Shown here in pieces: positions 7,225 to 13,690 of a stretch of 13,690 nucleotides of DNA (its first letter is position 1; each line of letters begins with the position of its first letter). This stretch comes from Deltaproteobacteria bacterium (GTDB lineage Bacteria > Desulfobacterota > Syntrophia > Syntrophales > Smithellaceae): contig SBEK01000114.1 of assembly GCA_009668925.1 (NCBI GenBank), positions 1-13,690 on the forward strand, in the 5' to 3' direction. The notes under the pieces are model-generated. The model made no database searches, was not told where the DNA came from, and saw only the letters and a list, made by a program, of their open reading frames with translations. The position numbers and the translations under genes were made by a program.

Positions 7225-7253
7225 TTGAAATAACATCCGATCGGTGTTATAGG
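7225..7253 (+). promoter_or_regulatory. Candidate sigma-70-type promoter for the def-gcv cluster
   Basis: TTGAAA (7225-7230) lies 17 nt before TATAGG (7248-7253). The -35 is good, but the -10 lacks the conserved final T. It sits in the divergent gap and would give a leader of about 25 nt before the ATG at 7286. Supported only by motif match and position. Confidence 0.3.
7230..7250. promoter_or_regulatory. Operator-like inverted repeat in the divergent intergenic region
   Basis: The left arm ATAACA-(T)-CCGA and the right arm TCGGTGTTAT are exact reverse complements, 10 bp each, apart from one extra T in the left arm. There is no loop, which favours a dimeric protein binding site over an RNA hairpin. 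The site spans the spacer of the candidate rightward promoter, where a bound repressor would block it. The regulator is unknown. Confidence 0.4.
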
Positions 7254-7285
7254 CCAAAAGAAAATTGCCCCAACCGGTGATGGAG

Positions 7286-7843
7286 ATGGCCCCGAAAACA
7301 GTCTTAACCCTCTGGAATGATGAAGGTGTCAACGAAGCAGACACCCGTGTTTTAAGGAAAAAATCGGTGGAGATGGAAGCGCCGCTGACGAAGGAAGCAA
7401 AAGAAGCAATTAAGACACTCATCGATTCTTTTACCTGTCGCGATGATGCCTCGGGTCTCGCCGGCCCGCAAATCGGCATCAATAAGCGCATCATTATTTT
7501 CCGGAATAAAACGGTGGACAAAACCAAGAAAAAGATGAGTCCGGATGATTACGACGTCCTGGTGAACCCGCGCATTACTCAGGCGCGCGGTGAAAAAGAA
7601 ACAGCAGCGGAAGGCTGCCTCTCCTGTCCGGACATCCAGGTTGAAGTCGGCCGCTTTCCGGAAATAAAGATCCGCGCCTTAAACGAAAAGGGTGAAAAAA
7701 TCAGCAAACGATACCTGGATTATACCGCCAGGGTCGTGCAGCATGAGATTGATCACCTGGACGGCACGCTCATCGTGGATTATCCCGGGAATCTTTACTA
7801 CCCGAAAAACAAGCAGGCACTCATTGATAAGCTTTTTAAGTAA
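7286..7843 (+). CDS. def: Peptide deformylase
   Basis: This metalloenzyme removes the N-formyl group from nascent proteins in the cytosol. All three family motifs are present (185-residue numbering): SGLAGPQIG around Gln62, EGCLSCPD with metal ligand Cys111, and QHEIDHLDG with metal ligands His153 and His157 and catalytic Glu154. A short basic insertion (KTVDKTKKKMSPDDYD) precedes the central strand. The frame is open back to a TTG at 7265, with an ATG also at 7280. I prefer the ATG at 7286 because GGTGA lies 5 nt upstream and because TTG 7265 would lie almost at the predicted transcription start. It is the first gene of the rightward cluster, 29 nt before gcvT. Confidence 0.95.
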   Translation: MAPKTVLTLWNDEGVNEADTRVLRKKSVEMEAPLTKEAKEAIKTLIDSFTCRDDASGLAGPQIGINKRIIIFRNKTVDKTKKKMSPDDYDVLVNPRITQARGEKETAAEGCLSCPDIQVEVGRFPEIKIRALNEKGEKISKRYLDYTARVVQHEIDHLDGTLIVDYPGNLYYPKNKQALIDKLFK

Positions 7844-7872
7844 TCGCCGAATTCAGTAAGCGGGGATCGTCC

Positions 7873-8964
7873 ATGAAGAAAACGCCTTTATATGACAAGC
7901 ATATTGCCTTGAACGCAAAAGTCATCGATTTCGGCGGCTGGGCCATGCCCGTTCAATATACCACCGTCATCGAAGAGCACAAGACGACCCGCTCCAGGGC
8001 TTCGCTTTTCGATATCTGCCACATGGGGGAAATTGAAGTCCGGGGCCCGGAGGCGCTAAAGCTTCTGCAGGCGGCATTGACCCGCGATCTGGCGGGGCAG
8101 AAAACCGGACAGGTTAAGCTCTCCGCTTTACTCAACGATGAAGGCGGCATCATCGATGATCTGACCGTGTATAAAATGACGGACGATTTTTACCTCCTGG
8201 TCACCAACGCGACAACGCGCGAGAGCGATTTTAACCGCGTCAAAGCGATTCTGGATGATCAGAAGTTCAACTGCCGGATGGAAGATGTGAGCGATAATAC
8301 CGGCAAGCTAGATTTGCAGGGACCGCAGGCCCAGGCCATTTTACAGCCGCTTGCGCCGGCGGATTTAAAAGCACTTCCCTATTACCATTTCATCGAATCG
8401 CAGGTAACGGGCATCCCGGCCATCATTTCCCGCAGCGGCTATACCGGCGAAGATGGCTTTGAAATTTATGCCTCCGCCGACAAGATCGGCCTCATCTGGG
8501 ACAGATTACTTGAAGCCGGTGCAGCGTCCGGCGTGAAACCGGCGGGCTTGGGCGCCCGGGATACGCTGCGCCTGGAGGCGGGAATGATGCTCAACGGCCA
8601 GGATATTACCGACCGGATAAGCCCGCTGGAAGTGCCCTACAGCTGGCTCGTCGACTGGAACAAGGATTTTGCGGGCAAAACGGCCCTGTCCGCTATCCGG
8701 GACCGCGGCATAGAGAAAAAGTTGGTGGGATTCGTGATGACCGGCCGCGGGATTGCCCGCCACGGCTACAAGGTGATGAGCGGCGCCAGGGATATCGGCC
8801 TGGTGACTTCCGGCACCTTTTCGCCGACGTTGAACAAAGCAATCGGTCTGGCGTTTGTTGATGTTGCCTTCGCGTCTCCGGATACGAAACTGTCCATTGC
8901 CATCCGCGACACAATAACCGAGGCCGCGGTGGTTAAGCTTCCTTTCTATAAAAGACAAAAATAA
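7873..8964 (+). CDS. gcvT: Glycine cleavage system T-protein (aminomethyltransferase)
   Basis: GcvT moves the aminomethyl group carried on lipoyl-GcvH to tetrahydrofolate, releasing ammonia and 5,10-methylene-THF. The 363-residue length is typical. The N-terminus (TPLYDKHIALNAKVIDFGGW, MPVQY) and SLFDICHMGEIEVRGP are characteristic. LLNDEGGIIDDLTVYK contains the Asp pair of the folate/aminomethyl site, and SGYTGEDGFEIY and GLGARDTLRLEAGMMLNGQDI complete the GCV_T domain. The C-terminal barrel (GLVTSGTFSPTLNKAIGLAFV) is complete. The ATG has GGGGA about 7 nt upstream. It lies 29 nt after def and 19 nt before the chosen gcvH start, in one apparent transcript. Confidence 0.97.
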   Translation: MKKTPLYDKHIALNAKVIDFGGWAMPVQYTTVIEEHKTTRSRASLFDICHMGEIEVRGPEALKLLQAALTRDLAGQKTGQVKLSALLNDEGGIIDDLTVYKMTDDFYLLVTNATTRESDFNRVKAILDDQKFNCRMEDVSDNTGKLDLQGPQAQAILQPLAPADLKALPYYHFIESQVTGIPAIISRSGYTGEDGFEIYASADKIGLIWDRLLEAGAASGVKPAGLGARDTLRLEAGMMLNGQDITDRISPLEVPYSWLVDWNKDFAGKTALSAIRDRGIEKKLVGFVMTGRGIARHGYKVMSGARDIGLVTSGTFSPTLNKAIGLAFVDVAFASPDTKLSIAIRDTITEAAVVKLPFYKRQK

Positions 8965-8983
8965 TCCGCAAAGGAGAATGGTG

Positions 8984-9382
8984 ATGTCCAAATCAAACCC
9001 CACGGACAGAGTGTATTCCAAAGATCATGAATGGGTGAAAGACCAGGGCGACGGGACGGCCATCATCGGCATTACCGATTACGCTCAGGAAATGCTGACG
9101 GATATTGTGTTTGTAGAACTGCCCCCCATTGGCAAAAAAGTGGCGCAGGGTGAACCCGTTGCGGTCGTCGAATCCGTCAAATCCGTATCTGATGTTTACG
9201 CACCGGTCAGCGGCGAGGTCATCGACGTCAACACCGCCCTCGAGAACGCACCTGATTTAATGAATTCGGATGCGTTCGGCGACGGCTGGATCGCAAAGTT
9301 GAAACTGACGGATGCAGCCCAGCTCCGGTCGCTTCTGAGCGCCGCCGACTACGACGCTCTGCTCAAAGAGGAAAAGCACTGA
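8984..9382 (+). CDS. gcvH: Glycine cleavage system H-protein (lipoyl carrier)
   Basis: This small lipoyl-domain protein shuttles the aminomethyl intermediate between the P-, T- and L-proteins. VYSKDHEWVK opens the domain, and IGITDYAQEMLTDIVFVELP is the classic central block. VVESVKSVSDVYAPVSG carries the lipoylated Lys66, and NSDAFGDGWIAKLKL closes the fold. Three in-frame starts are close together: ATG 8978, GTG 8981 and ATG 8984. The AAGGAG at 8971-8976 is only 1 nt from the first ATG but 7 nt from the ATG at 8984, so the 132-residue form is chosen. The stop is 2 nt before gcvPA. The lysine is probably lipoylated through LipA, encoded at the end of the cluster. Confidence 0.96.
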   Translation: MSKSNPTDRVYSKDHEWVKDQGDGTAIIGITDYAQEMLTDIVFVELPPIGKKVAQGEPVAVVESVKSVSDVYAPVSGEVIDVNTALENAPDLMNSDAFGDGWIAKLKLTDAAQLRSLLSAADYDALLKEEKH

Positions 9383-9384
9383 TC

Positions 9385-10710
9385 ATGAATTACTGTCCTC
9401 ACACGCCTCACGATATCGCGCAAATGCAGGCGGCGATCGGCATCGGAAGCCTTGACGAACTGTTTGCCGATATCCCGGAAAAATATCAGCTGCGGAAAAT
9501 GCCGGACATTCCGCCGGGTCTGGCCGAACAGGAAGCCTTGGCCCTCATGGCGGCGATCGGCAAAAGAAATCAAATCCCGCAGCTCACGCTGACCGGCGCC
9601 GGCGCTTACGCCCATTTCATCCCCTCGGTTGTCGGTCATCTGGTCGGACGAGCCGAGTTTTATACCGCGTATACGCCTTACCAGGCGGAAATCAGCCAGG
9701 GCATCCTGCAGGCCATCTATGAATACCAGACGATGATCGCTCATCTGACGGGGACGGAAATTGCCAACGCCTCCATGTATGACGGTTCCTCGGCCATGGC
9801 GGAGGCGGCGGTCTTGTGCTGCAAAATGTCGGACCGCTCGAAGATCCTGGTGGCCCGCTCCGTGCACCCGGAATACCGGCGCGTTCTGCAGACGTATGCG
9901 TGGGCCAATGGATACTCCATCACCGAAATCCCCTATGCCCCGTCCGGCCAGCTGGACAGGGCGGCTCTGGCAAACCACCTCGCTCTCGACGTTGCGGCGG
10001 TGGTCGTCCAGAGCCCGAATTTTTTCGGCTGCATTGAGGACATCGGTCCCGTTGCCGATGCCGTGCATCTAAAAGGAGCCTTGCTCATTGCCGGATTTAC
10101 CGATGGAACAAGCTTGGGCGTTTTGAAACCCGCCGGCGCCTGCGGTGCGGATTTTGTCGTTGGAGAAGGACAAAGTTTCGGTAATGCGCTAAACTACGGC
10201 GGCCCCTACCTGGGGATCTTCGCGGCCCGCGAAAAATTTCTCAGGCGCATCCCCGGGCGGCTGGCCGGCGCGACGGTTGACAAGAACGGCAAACGCGGCT
10301 TTGTGCTGACGCTTCAGACGCGCGAACAGCACATCCGCCGCGAAAAGGCCACCTCCAACATCTGCTCCAACGAGGCGCTTTGCGCTCTTGCCGCCTGCGT
10401 CTATCTGGCGGCACTCGGAAAGAATTTGCAAAAACTGGCCATGCTCAACGTCCAGAAAACGCATTATCTCAAGTCGAAACTTCTGCAATTGCCCGGCTGG
10501 AAGGTGGTATTTGCGTCGCCTCTCTACAATGAGTTCGCCATCTTTTGTCCCGATGCCCGGAAGGCGAATGAGAAATTGCAGAAGGAGGGCATTGTCGGAG
10601 GCTACGCCCTGGAGGCAGACTACCCGGAGTTGAAAGGCGCGCTCCTTTTTTGCGTCACTGAGATGATCTCCAAAGATGATATGGATCGGGTGATCGAAAT
10701 TATTAAGTGA
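9385..10710 (+). CDS. gcvPA: Glycine dehydrogenase (decarboxylating) subunit 1 (P-protein, N-terminal half)
   Basis: This 441-residue protein is the N-terminal half of the PLP-dependent P-protein in organisms where it is split in two. Signatures are YCPHTPHDIAQMQAAIGI, FADIPEKYQL, GAGAYAHFIPSVVGHLVGR, TAYTPYQAEISQGILQAIYE, ANASMYDGSSAMAEAAVL, GEGQSFGNALNYGGPYLGIFA and REQHIRREKATSNICSNEAL. With GcvPB it forms the enzyme that decarboxylates glycine and loads the aminomethyl group onto GcvH. This subunit lacks the PLP lysine, as expected. The ATG is 2 nt after the gcvH stop, and GAGGA about 12 nt upstream lies inside gcvH, so translation is likely coupled. A 90-nt gap containing a hairpin repeat separates it from gcvPB. 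Confidence 0.97.
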   Translation: MNYCPHTPHDIAQMQAAIGIGSLDELFADIPEKYQLRKMPDIPPGLAEQEALALMAAIGKRNQIPQLTLTGAGAYAHFIPSVVGHLVGRAEFYTAYTPYQAEISQGILQAIYEYQTMIAHLTGTEIANASMYDGSSAMAEAAVLCCKMSDRSKILVARSVHPEYRRVLQTYAWANGYSITEIPYAPSGQLDRAALANHLALDVAAVVVQSPNFFGCIEDIGPVADAVHLKGALLIAGFTDGTSLGVLKPAGACGADFVVGEGQSFGNALNYGGPYLGIFAAREKFLRRIPGRLAGATVDKNGKRGFVLTLQTREQHIRREKATSNICSNEALCALAACVYLAALGKNLQKLAMLNVQKTHYLKSKLLQLPGWKVVFASPLYNEFAIFCPDARKANEKLQKEGIVGGYALEADYPELKGALLFCVTEMISKDDMDRVIEIIK

Positions 10711-10720
10711 GAAAAAGTGC

Positions 10721-10775
10721 AGAACAAGGGACCGCAACCACCGCTGAAGGGTGGCGAGCCCCTTTGGTCTGAGAA
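10721..10775. repeat. Hairpin-forming dispersed repeat, copy B (REP/MITE-like)
   Basis: This element aligns with the one at 5831-5883 over its full length. AGAACAAGGG is identical, three bases differ, then GCAACCACC is identical. The loop is changed (GCTGAA for CTGC), GGGTGGC is identical, and CCCCTT plus a terminal AGAA are shared. CAAGGG pairs with CCCTTTG, and CCACC pairs with GGGTGG. The outer stem has drifted at a few positions, but the hairpin is kept. It occupies most of the 90-nt gap between gcvPA and gcvPB and ends before the gcvPB ribosome site (AGAGGAAG, about 10789-10796). Confidence 0.75.
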
Positions 10776-10800
10776 GCAGGGCAATCTGAGAGGAAGATCG

Positions 10801-12243
10801 ATGGAACTTATTTTTGAATTAAGCACGCCCGGACGTTCGGCGGCCAGTGTCTCTGCAAGCGACGTCCCCGAAGCGGATATTTCTTCTTTGATCGATCCAA
10901 AGTATCTGCGCGACAGTCTGGATTTGCCGGAGGTGTCGGAACTTGATCTGGTGAGGCATTATACGAATTTGTCCCGCCGGAACTTCGGTGTCGATCTCGG
11001 CTTTTACCCTCTGGGGTCCTGCACCATGAAATACAATCCCAAAATCAACGAAAGTGTGGCGGGCTTTCCCGAATTCACCGGCCTGCATCCCTGCGCCCCG
11101 GACGAATTTGCCCAGGGAAATCTGCAGTTGATGTTTTCCATGCAGCGGCTCCTCTCCGACCTTTTCGGCATGGCCGATTTTACGCTTCAGCCGGCGGCCG
11201 GCGCCCACGGAGAGCTTACCGGGGTCATGATGATCAAAAAATACTTCGAAGTTAAAGGCGGTAAGCGGAGCATTATTCTGATTCCCGACGCGGCGCATGG
11301 AACCAATCCGGCATCCGGCGCCCTGTGCGGTTTTGATACCGTGACCCTCCGGTCGAACGCCGAAGGCGGCGTTGACCTGGGGCATCTGGAATCGCTGATG
11401 ACGGAGAATGTCGCGGCGCTGATGCTGACCAATCCCAACACGCTGGGCCTTTTCGAACGCAATATCGAGAAAGTGGCAGCGATCGTCCACGGCAAGGGCG
11501 GCCTGCTTTACGGAGACGGAGCCAATGCCAACGCTTTCTTGGGCAAAACAAGGCCCGGGGACCTGGGGTTTGACGTCATCCAGCTCAATTTGCACAAGAC
11601 ATTTTCCACGCCGCACGGCGGCGGCGGGCCCGGCAGCGGGCCGGTGGGCGTCGGCGCTCAACTGGTCGATTTTCTACCGGTGCCGCGGATTGTAAGAGAT
11701 CATTCGTCCTATCGCTGGTCGGCGGATTTTCCGGATACGATCGGCCGGATACGGGCCTTTTACGGAAATTTCAATGTCATCGTCAAAGCCTATACGTACA
11801 TCCGGTCACTGGGCGCGGAGGGACTGACGCGCAGCACGGAAATGGCCGTGCTCAACGCCAATTACATCAAGGAAAAATTGAAACTCCATTTCGATCTGCC
11901 CTACGACCGCACGTGTATGCATGAGTGCGTCTTCTCAGGTCAGCGGCAGGTCGCCGAAAGCGGCGTCCATACGTCCGATATCGCCAAGCGCCTGATCGAT
12001 TTCGGTTATCATCCGCCAACCATTTATTTTCCGCTGATCGTTCCGGAGGCCATCATGATTGAGCCCACGGAAACCGAAAGCAAAGAAACGCTGGATGCCT
12101 TCTGTGAGGCCATGATCGCCATCGCGAAGGAGGCGAAAGACGATCCCGGCCGCGTCAAAGACGCGCCTCTTTCCACTCCCGTGAGCCGTCTTGATGAAGT
12201 GCTGGCCGCCCGCAAACCGGACGTCGCCTGGAAGAAGCCTTAA
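10801..12243 (+). CDS. gcvPB: Glycine dehydrogenase (decarboxylating) subunit 2 (P-protein, C-terminal half)
   Basis: This 480-residue protein is the catalytic half of the split P-protein. Family blocks are LSRRNFGVDLGFYPLGSCTM, KINESVAGFPEFTGLHP, LQPAAGAHGELTGVMMI, PDAAHGTNPASGALCGF and LTNPNTLGLFE. LNLHKTFSTPHGGGGPGSGP contains the PLP Schiff-base Lys266. The C-terminal half has ILIEPTETES-type sequence (IMIEPTETESKETLDAF). The frame is open upstream to a GTG at 10717, but those 28 residues are translated repeat sequence. The ATG at 10801 has AGAGGAAG a few bases upstream and gives a normal N-terminus (MELIFELSTPGRS). The gene is intact and acts with GcvPA, GcvH and GcvT. Confidence 0.97.
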   Translation: MELIFELSTPGRSAASVSASDVPEADISSLIDPKYLRDSLDLPEVSELDLVRHYTNLSRRNFGVDLGFYPLGSCTMKYNPKINESVAGFPEFTGLHPCAPDEFAQGNLQLMFSMQRLLSDLFGMADFTLQPAAGAHGELTGVMMIKKYFEVKGGKRSIILIPDAAHGTNPASGALCGFDTVTLRSNAEGGVDLGHLESLMTENVAALMLTNPNTLGLFERNIEKVAAIVHGKGGLLYGDGANANAFLGKTRPGDLGFDVIQLNLHKTFSTPHGGGGPGSGPVGVGAQLVDFLPVPRIVRDHSSYRWSADFPDTIGRIRAFYGNFNVIVKAYTYIRSLGAEGLTRSTEMAVLNANYIKEKLKLHFDLPYDRTCMHECVFSGQRQVAESGVHTSDIAKRLIDFGYHPPTIYFPLIVPEAIMIEPTETESKETLDAFCEAMIAIAKEAKDDPGRVKDAPLSTPVSRLDEVLAARKPDVAWKKP

Positions 12244-12255
12244 CTGGTTGGAAAC

Positions 12256-12288
12256 GGCCCTGTGCCGGTGCGGGGCGCCCCGGGCCGG
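12256..12288. other. GC-rich hairpin between gcvPB and lipA
   Basis: The 68-nt gap contains the palindrome GGGGCGCCCC (12272-12281). CCGGTGC (12265-12271) pairs with GCCCCGG (12277-12283) apart from one mismatch. An outer GGCCC/GGGCC pair is also possible. No T-tract follows, so it is not a canonical terminator. It could slow transcription or processing between the two genes, or may mean nothing. Confidence 0.35.
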
Positions 12289-12311
12289 ACCATGAAACCG
12301 CTCCCTAAAAA

Positions 12312-13196
12312 ATGTCGATGGCTGTCCTCATGACCAATACTCAAGCCCGATCACAACTTCTGCGCAAACCTCACTGGCTCAAGGTGCGGCCGCCCTACAC
12401 CGACGGATGCCGCCAAATCCGCTCCACGCTTGCGAATCTCCAATTGCACACCGTCTGTCAGGAGGCCGCCTGCCCGAATATGGCGGAATGTTTCGAAAGC
12501 GGCACCGCCACTTTTCTGATTCTCGGAAACATCTGCACGCGCCACTGCCTTTATTGCAATATGGCGCACGGGGTCCCGCAAAAAACAGATGACGGCGAGA
12601 TTCATCATTTGATTGCCGCCGTCGTGCAGATGAAACTGAAGTACGTCGTCATGACGTCCGTCACGCGTGACGATTTGCCCGATGGCGGAGCGCGGATGTT
12701 TGCCGACGGCATTTTGCGGCTTCGTGCGGCCGTGCCGGATTGTCAGATCGAAGTATTGATCCCGGATTTTCAAGGCCAGGCCGAAGCACTGGAAGACGTC
12801 ATCGCCGCGCGGCCCGATGTGATCAACCACAATATGGAAGTCGTGGAATCGCTCTTCCCGCAATTGCGTCCCCAGGGCAATTACAGGCATTCGCTGGACC
12901 TCCTGTCAAGAATCGCGGCGGCGCCGGTTACGTCCAAAAGCGGCTTCATGATCGGCTTCGGCGAAACAGAGGACGACATTCGGCGACTGCTCGATGATCT
13001 GGCGGCGGTATCCTGCTCCAGGCTGACGATCGGGCAGTATCAGCAGCCGTCGCTCACACACTGGCCGGTCGCGAAATACTATCATCCGGACGAATTTGCC
13101 AAGCTCCGGGAGATGGCCTATGCGAGAGGGTTCCGGTATGTGGAGTCCGGCCCTCTGGTGCGCAGTTCCTATCATGCGGCAGGGGCGGTCCCATAA
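12312..13196 (+). CDS. lipA: Lipoyl synthase (radical SAM)
   Basis: LipA inserts two sulfurs into the octanoyl group on lipoyl-domain proteins such as GcvH. Both iron-sulfur sites are visible. The auxiliary cluster is CQEAACPNMAEC (Cys49, Cys54, Cys60; CX4CX5C), and the SAM cluster is CTRHCLYC (Cys75, Cys79, Cys82; CX3CX2C). VVMTSVTRDDLPDGGA, NHNMEVVESLFPQLRP, KSGFMIGFGETEDD and TIGQYQQPS are family blocks. The C-terminal RSSYHA (284-289) includes the serine that ligates the auxiliary cluster. At 294 residues it is of normal length. Three in-frame ATGs (12312, 12318, 12330) are close together, and none has a good ribosome site, so the start is uncertain. It lies 68 nt after gcvPB. lipB (octanoyl transfer) is absent from the window. 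Confidence 0.96.
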   Translation: MSMAVLMTNTQARSQLLRKPHWLKVRPPYTDGCRQIRSTLANLQLHTVCQEAACPNMAECFESGTATFLILGNICTRHCLYCNMAHGVPQKTDDGEIHHLIAAVVQMKLKYVVMTSVTRDDLPDGGARMFADGILRLRAAVPDCQIEVLIPDFQGQAEALEDVIAARPDVINHNMEVVESLFPQLRPQGNYRHSLDLLSRIAAAPVTSKSGFMIGFGETEDDIRRLLDDLAAVSCSRLTIGQYQQPSLTHWPVAKYYHPDEFAKLREMAYARGFRYVESGPLVRSSYHAAGAVP

Positions 13197-13366
13197 ACCA
13201 GGGAAGGCCCGGCCCCGGAATTTGACAATCCTTCTGCCGTCTCTTCCCGCGCAAACGCCCGGGGAAAAATGAACAGGCTCGAGCTGGATTGCGTCGCTGG
13301 CAATTGTCATTGATAACGGGTATGATACTTGACGGAATATCCCCCTATGATGGAGGTGCTGTTTTC

Positions 13367-13690
13367 ATGAGCTGCAAAAGGCGTCTTGGCCGGACATCTC
13401 TTCGTATAGCCTTTATGTTATGCGGTATTTTCCTCCTCCTGACGGTTCTTGCGGCGTGCGGGGACTCTCGGAGAGCGTCGCCCGCGCCCAGCCCCATTCC
13501 GGTTTCGGTTGTAACGGTGGCGCCGCGTGATGTTCCCATCGATATCGAGTTTGTCGGCACAACGGAAAGCTCCCATCAGGTGGAAATCCGCTCCCGCGTC
13601 GAGGGCTTCCTGGAAAAGATAACCTATGAAGAGGGGGGACGGGTGCGGACGGGCCAAATCATGTTCCAGATCGACCGGCGCCCCTTTGAG
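13367..13690 (+). CDS. RND efflux periplasmic adaptor (membrane fusion protein), lipoprotein, 3' end outside window
   Basis: The frame is open from an ATG at 13367 to the window edge (108 residues). A basic N-terminus (MSCKRRLGRTSLR) and a hydrophobic segment end in the lipobox LAAC, with Cys31 as the lipid-modified residue. Gly at +2 does not suggest Asp-type inner-membrane retention. After a Pro/Ser-rich linker come PVSVVTVAPRDVPIDIEFVGTTESSHQVEIRSRVEGFLEKI and EEGGRVRTGQIMFQIDRRPFE. These form the first beta-barrel strand and the first half of the lipoyl-like hairpin of the AcrA/MexA/HlyD_D23 type. GGAGG lies 10 nt upstream. A TATGAT hexamer at 13321-13326 could be a -10 box, but no good -35 sits at the right distance. 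The inner-membrane pump gene would be expected downstream. Confidence 0.88.
   Translation, partial: MSCKRRLGRTSLRIAFMLCGIFLLLTVLAACGDSRRASPAPSPIPVSVVTVAPRDVPIDIEFVGTTESSHQVEIRSRVEGFLEKITYEEGGRVRTGQIMFQIDRRPFE

Noticed and set aside
7140..7285. Possible glycine riboswitch ahead of the glycine cleavage genes
   Set aside because: The divergent gap is too short for a tandem aptamer plus expression platform. I see no aptamer-like paired core, and the def-gcvT gap is only 29 nt.
10717..10800. N-terminal extension of GcvPB starting at a GTG
   Set aside because: The extra 28 residues are translated repeat sequence; the ATG at 10801 has a proper ribosome site and a family-like N-terminus.
13269..13313. 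14-codon open frame (MNRLELDCVAGNCH) with GGGGA upstream, ahead of the efflux adaptor gene; possible leader peptide
   Set aside because: No regulatory codon run and no terminator/antiterminator pair follows it; chance short frames of this size are common.
13298..13315. Sigma-54-like TGGCAA...TTGATA upstream of the efflux adaptor gene
   Set aside because: Spacing is one base too long and the -12 element has GA instead of the essential GC.
13197..13366. Terminator or repeat between lipA and the efflux adaptor gene
   Set aside because: Only a GC-rich patch (GGCCCGGCCCCGG) without a clear stem and T-tract; the isolated TTGACA at 13222-13227 has no -10 box at the right distance.

Overview
The window looks like ordinary chromosomal DNA from a strictly or facultatively anaerobic bacterium. 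The most likely group is Desulfobacterota, in the syntroph or sulfate-reducer range. That placement is inferred from gene content: a two-subunit ADP-forming acyl-CoA synthetase, a selenocysteine synthase, a HemW-like radical SAM protein and a glycine decarboxylase split into two subunits. Coding density is high, and no transposase, integrase, CRISPR array, tRNA or rRNA is visible.

Layout. Bases 1-174 are the 3' end of an unrecognised rightward gene, closed by a strong intrinsic terminator (185-220). From about 7139 down to 358, six genes run leftward: a HemW/ChuW-like radical SAM protein, selA, rluD, pgeF, and the alpha and beta subunits of an NDP-forming acyl-CoA synthetase. The last four are tightly packed (2-nt gap, short gap, 7-nt overlap) and are probably co-transcribed. 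Bases 7140-7285 are a divergent intergenic region with a near-perfect 21-nt dyad lying across a candidate promoter for the rightward genes. From about 7286 to 13196 the rightward cluster is def, gcvT, gcvH, gcvPA, gcvPB, lipA. The window ends inside a rightward lipoprotein gene of the RND-efflux membrane fusion protein family (13367 onward).

How the genes work together. gcvPA/gcvPB (P-protein), gcvH (lipoyl carrier) and gcvT (T-protein) make up the glycine cleavage system apart from the shared L-protein (dihydrolipoamide dehydrogenase). lipA supplies the sulfur atoms of the lipoyl arm on GcvH. def is a housekeeping enzyme that shares the transcript. In the leftward set, rluD-pgeF is a pairing also known from E. 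coli. selA implies that the organism makes selenoproteins. The acyl-CoA synthetase would make ATP from acyl-CoA.

I did not find a convincing undescribed system. The most unusual non-coding signal is a roughly 50-bp hairpin-forming sequence present in two diverged copies. One lies between the radical SAM gene and selA (5831-5883). The other (10721-10775) lies between gcvPA and gcvPB, where it widens an otherwise tight operon junction. It resembles a REP-like or MITE-like dispersed palindromic repeat. Several start codons were placed inside the longest open frame on ribosome-binding-site evidence (acyl-CoA synthetase alpha, rluD, def, gcvH, gcvPB).
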